Part shown: piece after piece, positions 34,124 through 42,692 of the stretch
How positions within the stretch are numbered: position 1 is the first letter of the stretch
How the letters are laid out: each line of letters begins with the position of its first letter
NCBI RefSeq assembly: GCF_020551945.1
Contig: NZ_JAJBZH010000002.1
Coordinates: forward strand, 186,001 to 250,000
Direction: 5' to 3'
Source of the DNA: Cellulosimicrobium marinum
GTDB taxonomy: Bacteria > Actinomycetota > Actinomycetes > Actinomycetales > Cellulomonadaceae
DNA: 64,000 nt
Position numbers and translations under genes: made by a program
Notes under the pieces: model-generated
What the model saw: the letters and a program-made list of their open reading frames with translations, nothing else
The model's database searches: none
What the model was told of the DNA's origin: nothing

Positions 34124-35461
34124 GTGCCTCGATCAGCGCGGTCCAGGTCGTGGCAGGTCTGGGCGGTCCCCGTGGGCGCGGTCGCGGCGCTCTGCCTCGG
34201 GCTCGTCGGTCTCGTGTCCTGGGCGCAACGGATCCGCGGGACCGACGGCGTGGTCCTGCTGACCGGCGCCGAGCCGTTCGTCGGCCACTGGGACGTGCGG
34301 GTCGGTGCCGGCACGGTCGTGGCGGCCGTCGTCGCCGCCGCGGTCGTCGCCGTCGGCCCACGCCTCGCGACGACCCTGCGCTGGCCGGTCCTGCTCGCCG
34401 TGGGCGGCACGACGGCGCTCGCCTACACCGTGGCCCTCGGCGCGCTGACGTCCTGGCAGCAGCTCGCCGCACCGATGCGCAGCCGTCACGAGTACCTCCC
34501 CGTCGTGCCCGACGCCGCGGCCGACCCCGCCGCGTTCGTCGCCACGTTCACCGAGCGGATCGGCGACTACCCGATCCACGTGCGCGGCCACCCGCCGGGC
34601 TTCGTGCTGGTCCTCGCGGCGCTCGACCGGGTCGGGCTCGGCGGGCCGGGGTGGGCGACCGCGCTCGTCGTGGTCACCGGGGCGAGCGCCGTCGTCGCCG
34701 TCGCCGTCACGCTCGCCCGGCTCGGGGGCTCCGCGGGCGAGCGCACCGCCCGGCACGCGCTGCCCGCCGTCGTCCTCGCCCCGGCCGCCCTGTGGGTCGC
34801 GACCTCCGCCGACGCGTTCTTCGCCGCCGTCCTCGCCTGGGGGGTCGCGGCGCTCGCGGTCGCGTCGACGACGCCGCGCGCCGGGGTGCGCTGGACGGCC
34901 GCCGTCGTGGCGGGCCTCCTCCTCGGCGCGTGCCCGTTCCTGTCCTACGGCCTCCTCCACATGGGCGTCGTCGCGCTCGTCGTGCCCTGGGCCACCCGCC
35001 GCTGGGGGCCGACGGCGCTCGCGGCCGGGGTCGTCGTCGCCACGGTCGTCGCGTGGGCGGCGGCGGGCTTCTGGCTGCTCGACGGGATCGCGGCGACGCG
35101 CGAGCAGTGGGCGGCGGGGTCGGGGACCGGGCGCCCGTACCTCTACTTCCTCCTGGCCGACGTCGTCCTGCTGGGTGTGCTCGTCGGCCCCGCCGGGACG
35201 GGCGGGCTGGCGCGCGTCGGCCGGCTCGACCGGGCGGGTCGGGCGCTCGTGCTCGTCGCGGCGGCGTCGGCGCTGCTCGGGGCGCTCAGCGGGTTCGAGC
35301 GCGGGGAGGTCGAACGGATCTGGCTGCCGCTCGCGTGCTGGGTCGCGCCGGCCGCCGCCGCGCTCGTCGACCCGCGCCGACCCGCCGCGTGGCGGTGGTG
35401 GCTCGTCGCGCAGGCCGCCGCGACCCTGGTCCTCGCGACGGTCCTGCGCTCGCCCTGGTGA
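34124..35461 (+). CDS. Polytopic membrane protein, possible GT-C glycosyltransferase
   Basis: The 445-residue protein has about ten to eleven helices. GDYPIHVRGHPPGFVLV in the first large loop resembles the substrate-facing loops of GT-C mannosyl/arabinosyltransferases that use polyprenyl sugars, but I see no full signature. GTG 34124 follows GAGGAGG. It ends at a strong bidirectional hairpin. Confidence 0.65.
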   Translation: MPRSARSRSWQVWAVPVGAVAALCLGLVGLVSWAQRIRGTDGVVLLTGAEPFVGHWDVRVGAGTVVAAVVAAAVVAVGPRLATTLRWPVLLAVGGTTALAYTVALGALTSWQQLAAPMRSRHEYLPVVPDAAADPAAFVATFTERIGDYPIHVRGHPPGFVLVLAALDRVGLGGPGWATALVVVTGASAVVAVAVTLARLGGSAGERTARHALPAVVLAPAALWVATSADAFFAAVLAWGVAALAVASTTPRAGVRWTAAVVAGLLLGACPFLSYGLLHMGVVALVVPWATRRWGPTALAAGVVVATVVAWAAAGFWLLDGIAATREQWAAGSGTGRPYLYFLLADVVLLGVLVGPAGTGGLARVGRLDRAGRALVLVAAASALLGALSGFERGEVERIWLPLACWVAPAAAALVDPRRPAAWRWWLVAQAAATLVLATVLRSPW

Positions 35462-35526
35462 CCGCTGAGTGCATGACATAGTCGCGCGAACCGGGGTGGA
35501 GCGCGACTATTTCATGCACTCAGCGG
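35462..35526. terminator. Long bidirectional hairpin between convergent genes
   Basis: Arms at 35462-35486 and 35502-35526 pair over 25 bp with one mismatch and a 15-base loop. The outer part CCGCTGAGTGC is identical to the hairpin at 16381. The right arm contains the stop codon of the TetR gene. Confidence 0.8.
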
Positions 35527-36143
35527 GTGCCGGTGAGGCGGCGCACGGCGCCGAGGACGTCGACGTCGTCGTGCGGCTCGGTGTCGAGCGCGCGGTGGAT
35601 CGTCATGCCCTCGATGAACGCGTCGAGGACGCGGCACGTCGCCGCGTCGAAGTGGCGGCCGAGCGCGACGCGGCTGCGCCGCATCCAGTCGTTCGTCAGC
35701 GTGCGGTACGCGGGCTCGCGCGCCGCGAGCGTGTAGAGCTCGTGGGACAGCACGAGGTCGCGCTGCGTGGCGAACACGTCGTGCGTGATGAGCTGCGCGA
35801 CGGCCTGCACGGCCTCCTCCGGGTCGCGGGCCGCGGCCATGCGGCGCTCGAACTGCGCGGCCGCGTCGCGCGCGAACCGGCCGAACGCCTCGCGCAGCAG
35901 CTCGTCCATCCCGGAGAAGTGGTAGGTCATCGAGCCGAGGGGCACGTCGGCCGCGGCGGCGACGCGCCGGTGCGAGGTCCCGGCGACGCCGTGCTCCGCG
36001 ACGACGTCGAGGCAGGCCGCGACGATCCGGTCCCGCCGTGCGGGGTCGTGACGCCGCGCACGCGGCCGGGTGGCCCCCGGCGCCGCGCGCGGCGAGCCTG
36101 CGGGGGCGCTCGGGTCGCTGGACGCGGTCGGGTCGGCGGGCAC
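35520..36143 (-). CDS. TetR family regulator
   Basis: The 207-residue protein has a disordered Pro/Ala/Arg leader, a TetR helix-turn-helix (RDRIVAACLDVVAEHGVAGTSHRRVAAAADVPLGSMTYHF) and a ligand-binding half. GTG 36143 is two bases after the acetyltransferase stop, so it is the last gene of a three-gene operon. A perfect palindrome at the operon's promoter (38049-38060) is a candidate operator, which would make the system autoregulated. Confidence 0.85.
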   Translation of the reverse strand: MPADPTASSDPSAPAGSPRAAPGATRPRARRHDPARRDRIVAACLDVVAEHGVAGTSHRRVAAAADVPLGSMTYHFSGMDELLREAFGRFARDAAAQFERRMAAARDPEEAVQAVAQLITHDVFATQRDLVLSHELYTLAAREPAYRTLTNDWMRRSRVALGRHFDAATCRVLDAFIEGMTIHRALDTEPHDDVDVLGAVRRLTGTR

Positions 36144-36145
36144 GG

Positions 36146-36733
36146 TCAGATGTTCTCGCGGATCACCCGGGCGGGGTTGCCGACGGCCACGACGTTCGCC
36201 GGGAGGTCGCGGGTCACGACGGAGCCGGCCCCGACCACGGTGTTGTCGCCGATGGTCACGCCGGGGCAGACGATCACGCCGCCGCCGAGCCACACGTTGT
36301 CGCCGAGGGTGATGGGCTCGGCCGCCTCCAGCTTGTCGCGCCGGGGCTGCGGGTCGACGGGGTGGGTGGGCGTGAGGAGCTGGACGTTCGGGCCGAGGAG
36401 GCAGTCGTCGCCGATCGTGATGGCGGCGACGTCGAGCGCGGTGAGCCCGGAGTTGACGAACGTCCGCGCACCGAGGTGGACGTTGTGGCCGAAGTCCACG
36501 AAGAGGGGCGGCTTGACCGACGCCTCCTCGCCGAGCGAGCCGAGGAGGTCGGTGAGGATCGCGCGCGAGGCGTCCTCGTCGCCGTCGAGCACGGCCCGGT
36601 GGTAGGCGTCGACGAGGCGCATGCCGCGCTGGACGCCGCGCGTGATCTCCGGGTCGTCGGCGACGTACAGGTCGCCGGCGGCCATGCGCTCGTAGCTGGT
36701 CCGGTCGTCCCCGGCGAAGTAGTCGGTGGTCAC
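36146..36733 (-). CDS. Maltose/galactoside O-acetyltransferase (LacA/Maa-like)
   Basis: The 195-residue protein has the N-terminal MERMAAGDLY-type helix (YERMAAGDLYVADDPE), left-handed hexapeptide repeats, the catalytic His in LLTPTHPVDPQPR and the end NPARVIREN. It transfers acetyl from acetyl-CoA to sugars. Its GTG start overlaps the MFS stop, suggesting acetylation of the same sugar-like compounds that the MFS exports. Confidence 0.92.
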   Translation of the reverse strand: MTTDYFAGDDRTSYERMAAGDLYVADDPEITRGVQRGMRLVDAYHRAVLDGDEDASRAILTDLLGSLGEEASVKPPLFVDFGHNVHLGARTFVNSGLTALDVAAITIGDDCLLGPNVQLLTPTHPVDPQPRRDKLEAAEPITLGDNVWLGGGVIVCPGVTIGDNTVVGAGSVVTRDLPANVVAVGNPARVIRENI

Positions 36734-38046
36734 GGGCGGGTCTCCTCGGGCTCGGGGGTTCGGGTGCGCGCGGGCGCGCCCGCGGCGTCGGTGGGCGGGG
36801 CGGTCGGGGCGGGCGGGCGGCGTCGGGCGAGGACCCCGGAGAGCAGCACGACGACGACCCCGGCGGCGGGCAGCACGAGGAGCCCGGCGCGCAGGCTCGA
36901 CGCGTCGGCGACGAGGCCGACGAGGGGCGGGGACGCGAGGAAGCCGAGCCGCATGAGCCAGGACACGAGCGTGAGGCCGGTGCCGGGGCGCAGCCCGGGG
37001 AGCTCGTCGGCCTGCTGCATGGCGGCGGGGACGAGCGTCGCGGTGCCGAACCCGGCGGCGGCGAACCCGGCGATCGTGCCCGGCACGCTGGGGAACGCGA
37101 GCGCGAGCCCCGTGCCCACGGCGATGAGCAGGCCCCCGGCGCGCGCGACGGCGCGCTGCCCGAACCGGTCGACCATGCGGTCCCCGACGAGCCGCCCGAC
37201 GAACTGCGCGCCCACGAGCGCGACGAACCCGAACGCCGCGAGCTCGGCCGCGGCGCCGAGCGCGGGGCCCGCGAGGTAGACCGCGGCCCACGTGCTGCCC
37301 GCGTCCTCGACGAGCGCGCCGGAGACGGCGACGAGGACGAGCGCGCCGAGCATCAGGCCGGTCCGGGCCGTGAACCGGGGACGGGCGGAGGGCGCGGGGG
37401 CCGCAGGGGCGGGGGACGCGCCGTCGGGCACCGCGCCGTCGGGGAGGTGCTCGGGCGTGTCCGTGTCCGGGCCGGGCAGGCACCAGCGCAGCGCGAGGAG
37501 CGCGACGGCGGAGAACAGCACCCCGGTGGTCGCGAGGTGCACGCCGAGGGGGATGCGGAGCGCGATGGCCGCGGCGGCCATGAGCCCGCCCGTGACCGCC
37601 CCGACGGACCACACGGCGTGGAAGCCGTTGATGATCGAGCGGCCGTAGCGGCGCTGGACGCGCAGCCCGTGCGCGTTCTGCCCGACGTCGGTGAACGCGT
37701 CCATCGCGCCGCCGAGGAACAGGGCTGCGACGAGGAGCCCGAACGCGGGGGCGAGGCCGGCGAGGAGCACGCCGCCCGCGGTGAGGACCGTGCCGGCGAC
37801 GGCGACGCGCGCGGACCCGAACCGGCGCAGGAGCGGCGCCGCCGCGAGCCCGGCCGCGATCGCGCCCGCGGGGAACGCCGCGACGGCGACGCCGTACCCC
37901 GCGTTGCCGAGGTCGAGCGCGGCCTTGATCTCGGGGTAGCGGGGCACCAGGTTCGCGAACAGCGCGCCGTTGGTGAAGAACAGCAGCGCGACGGCGGTGC
38001 GGGCGCGGCGGTCGGCGGTCGTCACGGCGCCCGGCGCGGAGATCAT
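36730..38046 (-). CDS. MFS transporter, first gene of sugar-efflux-like operon
   Basis: The 438-residue protein has twelve helices with a Pro/Ala-rich central loop (about residues 205-235). 'FTNGALFANLVPRYPEIKAALDL' in TM1 and the following loop resemble the YbjJ/fucose-permease branch. I take ATG 38046 (MISAPGAV) rather than the upstream ATG because TACGAT sits seven bases before it; the frame opens at 38064. It is coupled to an acetyltransferase and TetR gene. Confidence 0.82.
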   Translation of the reverse strand: MISAPGAVTTADRRARTAVALLFFTNGALFANLVPRYPEIKAALDLGNAGYGVAVAAFPAGAIAAGLAAAPLLRRFGSARVAVAGTVLTAGGVLLAGLAPAFGLLVAALFLGGAMDAFTDVGQNAHGLRVQRRYGRSIINGFHAVWSVGAVTGGLMAAAAIALRIPLGVHLATTGVLFSAVALLALRWCLPGPDTDTPEHLPDGAVPDGASPAPAAPAPSARPRFTARTGLMLGALVLVAVSGALVEDAGSTWAAVYLAGPALGAAAELAAFGFVALVGAQFVGRLVGDRMVDRFGQRAVARAGGLLIAVGTGLALAFPSVPGTIAGFAAAGFGTATLVPAAMQQADELPGLRPGTGLTLVSWLMRLGFLASPPLVGLVADASSLRAGLLVLPAAGVVVVLLSGVLARRRPPAPTAPPTDAAGAPARTRTPEPEETRP

Positions 38047-38048
38047 GC

Positions 38049-38060
38049 GTACGATCGTAC
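38049..38060. promoter_or_regulatory. Palindromic operator overlapping the MFS -10 box
   Basis: GTACGATCGTAC is a perfect 12-bp palindrome that contains the minus-strand TACGAT hexamer and ends two bases before ATG 38046. A TetR dimer here would directly block the leaderless promoter. Confidence 0.55.
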
Positions 38061-38129
38061 ACATGGTGGGAGCCCTGCCGTCAGCAGGCCGTCAGGTGCA
38101 CCCCGACCGCCGCTCCCTAGGCTCAGGAC

Positions 38130-39329
38130 GTGGACGCCACCGGTGACGCACGACCACGGGCACCGCGCCGCGAGGACTTCCGCTCGCACGTGCACGACCC
38201 GCGCGTCGTCGCGCGCGTCGGCGCCCTCCTCGGCGCGGCCGTCCTCGTCCTGTTCGTCACGGGCGTGCTCTCCCACCTCCACCAGCACCCCGTCCCCTGG
38301 CTGCCCTTCGGCCCCGACCCGGCGTGGGGCTACCGGCTCACTCAGGGCGTCCACGTCACCGTCGGCTTCGCGTGCGTCCCCCTCGTCCTCGCCAAGCTCT
38401 ACGCCGCCTACCCGCGGCTCTTCGAGCGCCCTGCGCTGCGCGGGCCCCTCCACGCCGTCGAGCGCGCGTCCGTCGCGGTGCTCGTCGCCGCCACGACGTT
38501 CCAGGTCGTCACCGGCGTGCTCAACGTGTTCCAGGTGTACCCGTGGCGGTTCAGCTTCGTGGCCGTGCACTGGGCGACCGCGTGGGTCGTCGTCGGGTCG
38601 GTCGTCGTCCACGTGGGCGTGAAGCTGCCGACGATCGTCACCGCGCTGCGCGAGTCCGTGGCCGACGCGGGACCCGCTCGCGCCCCGGACGCCGCCCCCG
38701 ACCCGCAGGCCGACGGGACGACGACGCGGCGCGGCTTCCTCGCCGCCGTCGCCGCCACGACCCTCGGCGTCGTCGCGCTCACCGTCGGGCAGACCGTCCG
38801 CCCGCTCGCGCCGTTCGCCGTGCTCGCGCCGCGTGACCCGCGCGCCGGGCCGCAGGGCCTGCCCGTGAACAAGACGGCACGCTCGGCCGGCGTCGAGGAG
38901 GCGGCGACGGACCCGGCGTGGCGCCTCGTGCTCGACGGCCCCGCCGGGGCGCGCGTGCTCTCCCGCGCGGACCTGCTCGCGGCCGGCCTCGTCACCGCGA
39001 CCGTGCCGATCGCGTGCGTCGAGGGCTGGAGCGCGACGGCGACGTGGCAGGGCGTGCGCGTGCGCGACCTCGCGCGGCTCGTCGGCGGGACGGGCCGGGA
39101 CGACGTCGACGTGGAGAGCCTGCAGCAGGGCGGCTCCTACCGGGCGTCCACGCTGCCCGCCGCCTACGTCGCCGCGGACGACACCCTCCTCGCGCTGCGC
39201 CTCGACGGGCAGGACCTCGACCTCGACCACGGCTTCCCCGCGCGCGTCGTCGCCCCGAACCGGCCGGGCGTGCTCCAGACGAAGTGGGTCGCACGCCTCG
39301 TCGTGCGTCCCGTCGGGGGCGTCGCATGA
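38130..39329 (+). CDS. Cytochrome b561-like / molybdopterin oxidoreductase fusion
   Basis: The 399-residue protein combines four helices with His residues suited to heme b (HLHQH, GVHVTVGF, VAVHWATAWV, VVHVGVK) in residues 1-180, an internal twin-arginine segment TTRRGFLAAVAATTLG (Arg200-Arg201), and a sulfite-oxidase-like molybdopterin domain with the conserved Cys296 in IACVEGWSATATW. It resembles a YedZ-YedY pair fused in one chain, with the catalytic domain outside the membrane. YedYZ repairs oxidised methionine, but the substrate here is open. TAGGCT lies six bases before GTG 38130. Confidence 0.85.
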   Translation: MDATGDARPRAPRREDFRSHVHDPRVVARVGALLGAAVLVLFVTGVLSHLHQHPVPWLPFGPDPAWGYRLTQGVHVTVGFACVPLVLAKLYAAYPRLFERPALRGPLHAVERASVAVLVAATTFQVVTGVLNVFQVYPWRFSFVAVHWATAWVVVGSVVVHVGVKLPTIVTALRESVADAGPARAPDAAPDPQADGTTTRRGFLAAVAATTLGVVALTVGQTVRPLAPFAVLAPRDPRAGPQGLPVNKTARSAGVEEAATDPAWRLVLDGPAGARVLSRADLLAAGLVTATVPIACVEGWSATATWQGVRVRDLARLVGGTGRDDVDVESLQQGGSYRASTLPAAYVAADDTLLALRLDGQDLDLDHGFPARVVAPNRPGVLQTKWVARLVVRPVGGVA

Positions 39330-39772
39330 GCGGCGGCGCCGGCGACCCGCCGGCCACCGGGATGCGGGTCGCGCGGGCCGTCCTCGTCGCGGTGGGTGCC
39401 GTGCTCGTCGGGGTCGGCCTGTGGACGGCGTGGACGACGGTCCCGCGCGGCCAGTGGCCGTCCGCGCTCGTGTGGCTCGCGGGCGGTGTCGTCGTGCACG
39501 ACGCCGTCCTCGCACCGCTCGCGGTCGCGCTCGGTGCGTGGGTGCTCCCGCGGGTGCCGCCGGTGTGGCGCGGGCCCCTGCGGGGCGGGCTGCTCGCCGC
39601 CGGGGCGCTCGCGGTGCTCTCCGTGGCGCTGGTGGCGGGCGCGGCGGACCGCCGGCACTGGTCGGTCGTGCCGCAGGACCCGGTCGCCGCGATCGCGACG
39701 GCGGTGCTCGCCGTCGTGGTCGGCGTCGTCGTGGGGGCGTTCGTCGCGGGAGCCCGCCCCTCCGACGAGTGA
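39326..39772 (+). CDS. Four-helix membrane protein coupled to the molybdopterin fusion
   Basis: A 148-residue protein with four hydrophobic helices and little else. The ATG overlaps the stop of the molybdopterin fusion gene (ATGA), so it is probably an accessory subunit or quinone-interacting partner. I recognise no named family. Confidence 0.7.
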   Translation: MSGGAGDPPATGMRVARAVLVAVGAVLVGVGLWTAWTTVPRGQWPSALVWLAGGVVVHDAVLAPLAVALGAWVLPRVPPVWRGPLRGGLLAAGALAVLSVALVAGAADRRHWSVVPQDPVAAIATAVLAVVVGVVVGAFVAGARPSDE

Positions 39773-39835
39773 GGCACGTGCGGCCGAGAGGGGCACCTCG
39801 ACGTGCATCCCTCGGCCGCAGGTGCGTCGCTCGTC
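39764..39835. terminator. Bidirectional hairpin that contains the intergenic copy of the 60-bp repeat
   Basis: Arms at 39764-39792 and 39808-39835 pair with about four mismatches. They include the stop codons of both convergent neighbours. Positions 39774-39833 match 24708-24767 at 47 of 60 bases. Confidence 0.75.
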
Positions 39836-40484
39836 AGTCGGTCGGGCGCAGCACGACGACGGTCCGCCCCGCCGCGGTCCACTCCTCCGCGGCGTCGAGC
39901 CCCGCCCCGGCGGCGACGCCCCGCAACGGGCGCGCGCCCAGCCGGGCCCAGGGCAGCGGTCTGCTGAGCCGGCCGTCGGCGGCGCGCAGCACGACGGGCG
40001 ACGTGTCGCGCGCGTCGGGGTCCGGGTCGGTCTCGACGAGCACCGCGCCGTCGGGCCGCACGAGCTCGCGGCACCGGGCGAGGAGCGCCGCCGGGTCGCC
40101 GCCGATCCCGATGTTCCCGTCGGCGAGCAGCACCGTCGCCCAGCGACCCTCGCCCGGCAGGGCCGACTCGACGGCGCGGCGCAGCGCGACCGCACCCTGC
40201 GCGCGGGCCCGTGCGACGGCGCCCGGCGACACGTCGATGCCGAGGCACGCCACGCCGCGCCGCGCGAGCTCGGCGGCGAGCCGGCCCGGCCCGCAGCCCA
40301 CGTCGAGCACCGGCCCCTCGCAGCGGGCGAGCAGCACGTCGTCCTCGGGCGTGGCGCGGGCCCCCCAGGTGCGCACGTCGAGGGGTCGTGCGCCCGCGCC
40401 GTCGAGCGCGACGACCGGCAGGCCGCCGAGCGCCGCCTCGTAGAGGGCGACCGGGCTGTGGCGGCGCGCGGGCGTCGTCGTCAT
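39834..40484 (-). CDS. Class I SAM-dependent methyltransferase
   Basis: The 216-residue protein has motif I VLDVGCGPGRLA (59-70) and motif II-like LGIDVSPGAVARAR. It belongs to the methyltransferases often encoded beside a DUF2064 glycosyltransferase. ATG 40484 overlaps the stop of that gene (ATGA), so the three genes 41817-39834 form one operon. Substrate is unknown. Confidence 0.85.
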   Translation of the reverse strand: MTTTPARRHSPVALYEAALGGLPVVALDGAGARPLDVRTWGARATPEDDVLLARCEGPVLDVGCGPGRLAAELARRGVACLGIDVSPGAVARARAQGAVALRRAVESALPGEGRWATVLLADGNIGIGGDPAALLARCRELVRPDGAVLVETDPDPDARDTSPVVLRAADGRLSRPLPWARLGARPLRGVAAGAGLDAAEEWTAAGRTVVVLRPTD

Positions 40485-41137
40485 CGCGCGGGCACCTCGC
40501 CGCGCACCGCACGCCACCGCGCGGCGAACCGTGTCCGGGGGGCCGACGCCGCGACGGCCGCCGCGTCGTCGGGCTCGTCGACGTCGCGCAGCACGGGCAG
40601 CAGACCCACGTCGAGGCCGTGCTCCCGCAGCCGCGCGAGCTGGGCGGCCCCGGTCGTCGGCGCAGACATCGGCACCCCGAGGAACAGGCCGGGGTCGGGT
40701 GCGCGCAGCCCGACGGCCCAGTACCCGCCGTCGTCGGCGAGGCCGAGCACCGCGTCGTGGCCGTGCAGGTCCACGGCGTCGAGCGCCGGCGCGAGCTGGG
40801 GCGTGTCCATGCCCACGAGGAGCACGGGCCACGCGCGGTCGGCGACGGCGTCGAACGCCCCGGCGATCCGGCGGTCGAGGCCGCCCGCCGCCTGGGGCAG
40901 CACGGTGAGGCCCGGCGGCAGCCACGGGCCGGGGGCGCCGTCGAGCACGAGCACGGCGTCGGCCGGGTGCGCGGCGACGGCGTCGAGCGTGTCGGCGAGC
41001 GTCGCGGCGGCGACGTCCGCGGCCTGCTCGGGCGTGAGCAGGGAGGTGAGGCGCGTCTTCACGCGGCCCGGCGCGGGCGCCTTCGCGAGCACGACGACGG
41101 TGCGCGGCGGCTCGACGGGCACGGGGCGGGCGCTCAC
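40481..41137 (-). CDS. DUF2064 (TIGR04282-like) glycosyltransferase family protein
   Basis: The 218-residue protein opens VVVLAKAPAPGRVKTRL, the diagnostic nucleotide-binding start of the family, and has LVGMDTPQL with a DxD-like Asp pair. Related proteins are annotated in arsenosugar synthesis, but many are general. GTG 41137 overlaps the GT2 stop. Confidence 0.88.
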   Translation of the reverse strand: MSARPVPVEPPRTVVVLAKAPAPGRVKTRLTSLLTPEQAADVAAATLADTLDAVAAHPADAVLVLDGAPGPWLPPGLTVLPQAAGGLDRRIAGAFDAVADRAWPVLLVGMDTPQLAPALDAVDLHGHDAVLGLADDGGYWAVGLRAPDPGLFLGVPMSAPTTGAAQLARLREHGLDVGLLPVLRDVDEPDDAAAVAASAPRTRFAARWRAVRGEVPAR

Positions 41138-41817
41138 GCGGCGAGCACCCGGCTCATGTCGCGCACGGCGTGCCAGGCGCCGAGCGGGGTGCCGGTCACC
41201 TTGGACCGCCCGACGCGGGGTCGGTAGGGCACGTCGACCTCGTGGACGCGCCACCCGGCGTCCGCGGCGGCGACGAGCATCTCGAGGGGGTAGCCGGAGC
41301 GTCGGTCGGCGAGGCCGAGCGCGAGGAGCGCGTCCCGGCGGGCGGCGCGCATCGGGCCGAGGTCGTGCACGACGACGCCGGTGCGGCGGCGGGTACGGCG
41401 CGCGAGCTCGCGGTTGGCGAGCCGCAGGTGCCACGGCCACGCACCGGGGGCGGGGCGGCGCCGACCGAGCACGAGGTCAGCGGTCCCGGCGGCGACGGGC
41501 CCGACGACGCGGGGCAGGTCGGCGGGGTCGAGGCTCGCGTCGGCGTCGCAGAACGCGACGAGGTCGGCGGTCGCGGCGCGCAGCCCGGCGTCGCAGGCGG
41601 CGCCGAACCCGCGGACGGGAGCGTCGACGACGAGGGCGCCGTGGGCGCGCGCCACGTCGGCGGAGGCGTCGGTGGAGCCGTTGTCGACGACGATCGCCCG
41701 GACGCCTGCGGGGACGCGCGGGAGGAGCCACGCGAGCCCGGCGGCCTCGTCGAGGCAGGGCAGCACGAGGTCGACGGTCGGCGCGGGGCGGGCGGTGCCC
41801 GGCGCGGGGTCGCTCAT
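41134..41817 (-). CDS. Family 2 glycosyltransferase (dolichyl-phosphate mannosyltransferase-like)
   Basis: The 227-residue GT-A protein has VDLVLPCLDEAAGLAWLL, the VVDNGSTDAS nucleotide loop and FCDADASLDP (DxD-type metal motif). It lacks C-terminal membrane helices. It is the first gene of a GT2-DUF2064-methyltransferase operon. TACCGT lies six bases before ATG 41817, and those six bases (CGGAGG) also resemble a ribosome site. Confidence 0.88.
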   Translation of the reverse strand: MSDPAPGTARPAPTVDLVLPCLDEAAGLAWLLPRVPAGVRAIVVDNGSTDASADVARAHGALVVDAPVRGFGAACDAGLRAATADLVAFCDADASLDPADLPRVVGPVAAGTADLVLGRRRPAPGAWPWHLRLANRELARRTRRRTGVVVHDLGPMRAARRDALLALGLADRRSGYPLEMLVAAADAGWRVHEVDVPYRPRVGRSKVTGTPLGAWHAVRDMSRVLAA

Positions 41818-41951
41818 CCTCCGACGGTACGAGCGGGTCGCGGGCCTCGCCCCCGGCGCCGACCTGACGATCGCCTGACACGTCCCTGGCGGGGGGCCGG
41901 TCGGCGCTGGTTCGTCGCGGCGTCGGACCGTCGCCGCAGTACTGTGCAGGA

Positions 41952-42692
41952 ATGAGCACGGTCGGCGCGGACGAGGGTGCGGCGCGCACCTCCAGGGTGC
42001 TCGTCGTGGACGACGACACGCTCACGGTCGCGAGCGTCGCGGCGCACGTGACGGCGGCGGGTCACGCCGCGCGCACGGCGACGGACGCGGTGGAGGGCGA
42101 GCGGGCGTGGCGCACGTGGCGCCCGGACGCGGTGGTCCTGGACGTGCGCCTGCCGGGGCGGTCCGGGCTGGACCTGCTCACGCGTCGTCGTGCGGACGGC
42201 GACGGGACGCCGGTGCTGCTCCTGTCGGGGCTGGGGTCGGTGGACGACCGGATCGGCGGCCTGGAGGTGGGGGCCGACGACTACGTGGTGAAGCCGTTCG
42301 ACGCGCGCGAGCTCGTGCTGCGCGTCGAGGCGCTGCTGCGCCGCGGCCCGGGCCTGGTGGAGAACGCGCCGACGCGCGTGGTCGTGGGCGACCTCGTGGT
42401 CGACGCGACCGACCGCACGGCGTCGTACCACGGGCGGGTGGTGGCGCTGACGCCGCGCGAGTTCGCGCTGCTGCACTTCCTCGCGCGCCACCCGGGGCGG
42501 TCGTTCAGCCGGGCGGAGCTCCTGCGCCGGGTGTGGGGCTGGAGCTTCGGCGACGACTCGACGGTGATGGTGCACGTACGTCGGCTGCGCGCGAAGCTGG
42601 AGGACGACCCGTCCGACCCGTCGCTCGTCGTCAACCTGCGCGGCGCGGGGTACACGATCGGTGCGGCGGTGCCGAGCGAGGTGGGCCCGTGA
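41952..42692 (+). CDS. OmpR/PhoB family response regulator
   Basis: The 246-residue protein has a receiver (VVDDDTL, phospho-acceptor Asp64, Lys114 in YVVKPF) and a winged-helix output domain (LTPREFALLHFLARHPG, VHVRRLRAKL, GYTIG). TACTGT at 41940-41945 lies six bases before ATG 41952. It is coupled to the following kinase and lies divergent from the GT2 operon, a possible target. Confidence 0.92.
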   Translation: MSTVGADEGAARTSRVLVVDDDTLTVASVAAHVTAAGHAARTATDAVEGERAWRTWRPDAVVLDVRLPGRSGLDLLTRRRADGDGTPVLLLSGLGSVDDRIGGLEVGADDYVVKPFDARELVLRVEALLRRGPGLVENAPTRVVVGDLVVDATDRTASYHGRVVALTPREFALLHFLARHPGRSFSRAELLRRVWGWSFGDDSTVMVHVRRLRAKLEDDPSDPSLVVNLRGAGYTIGAAVPSEVGP

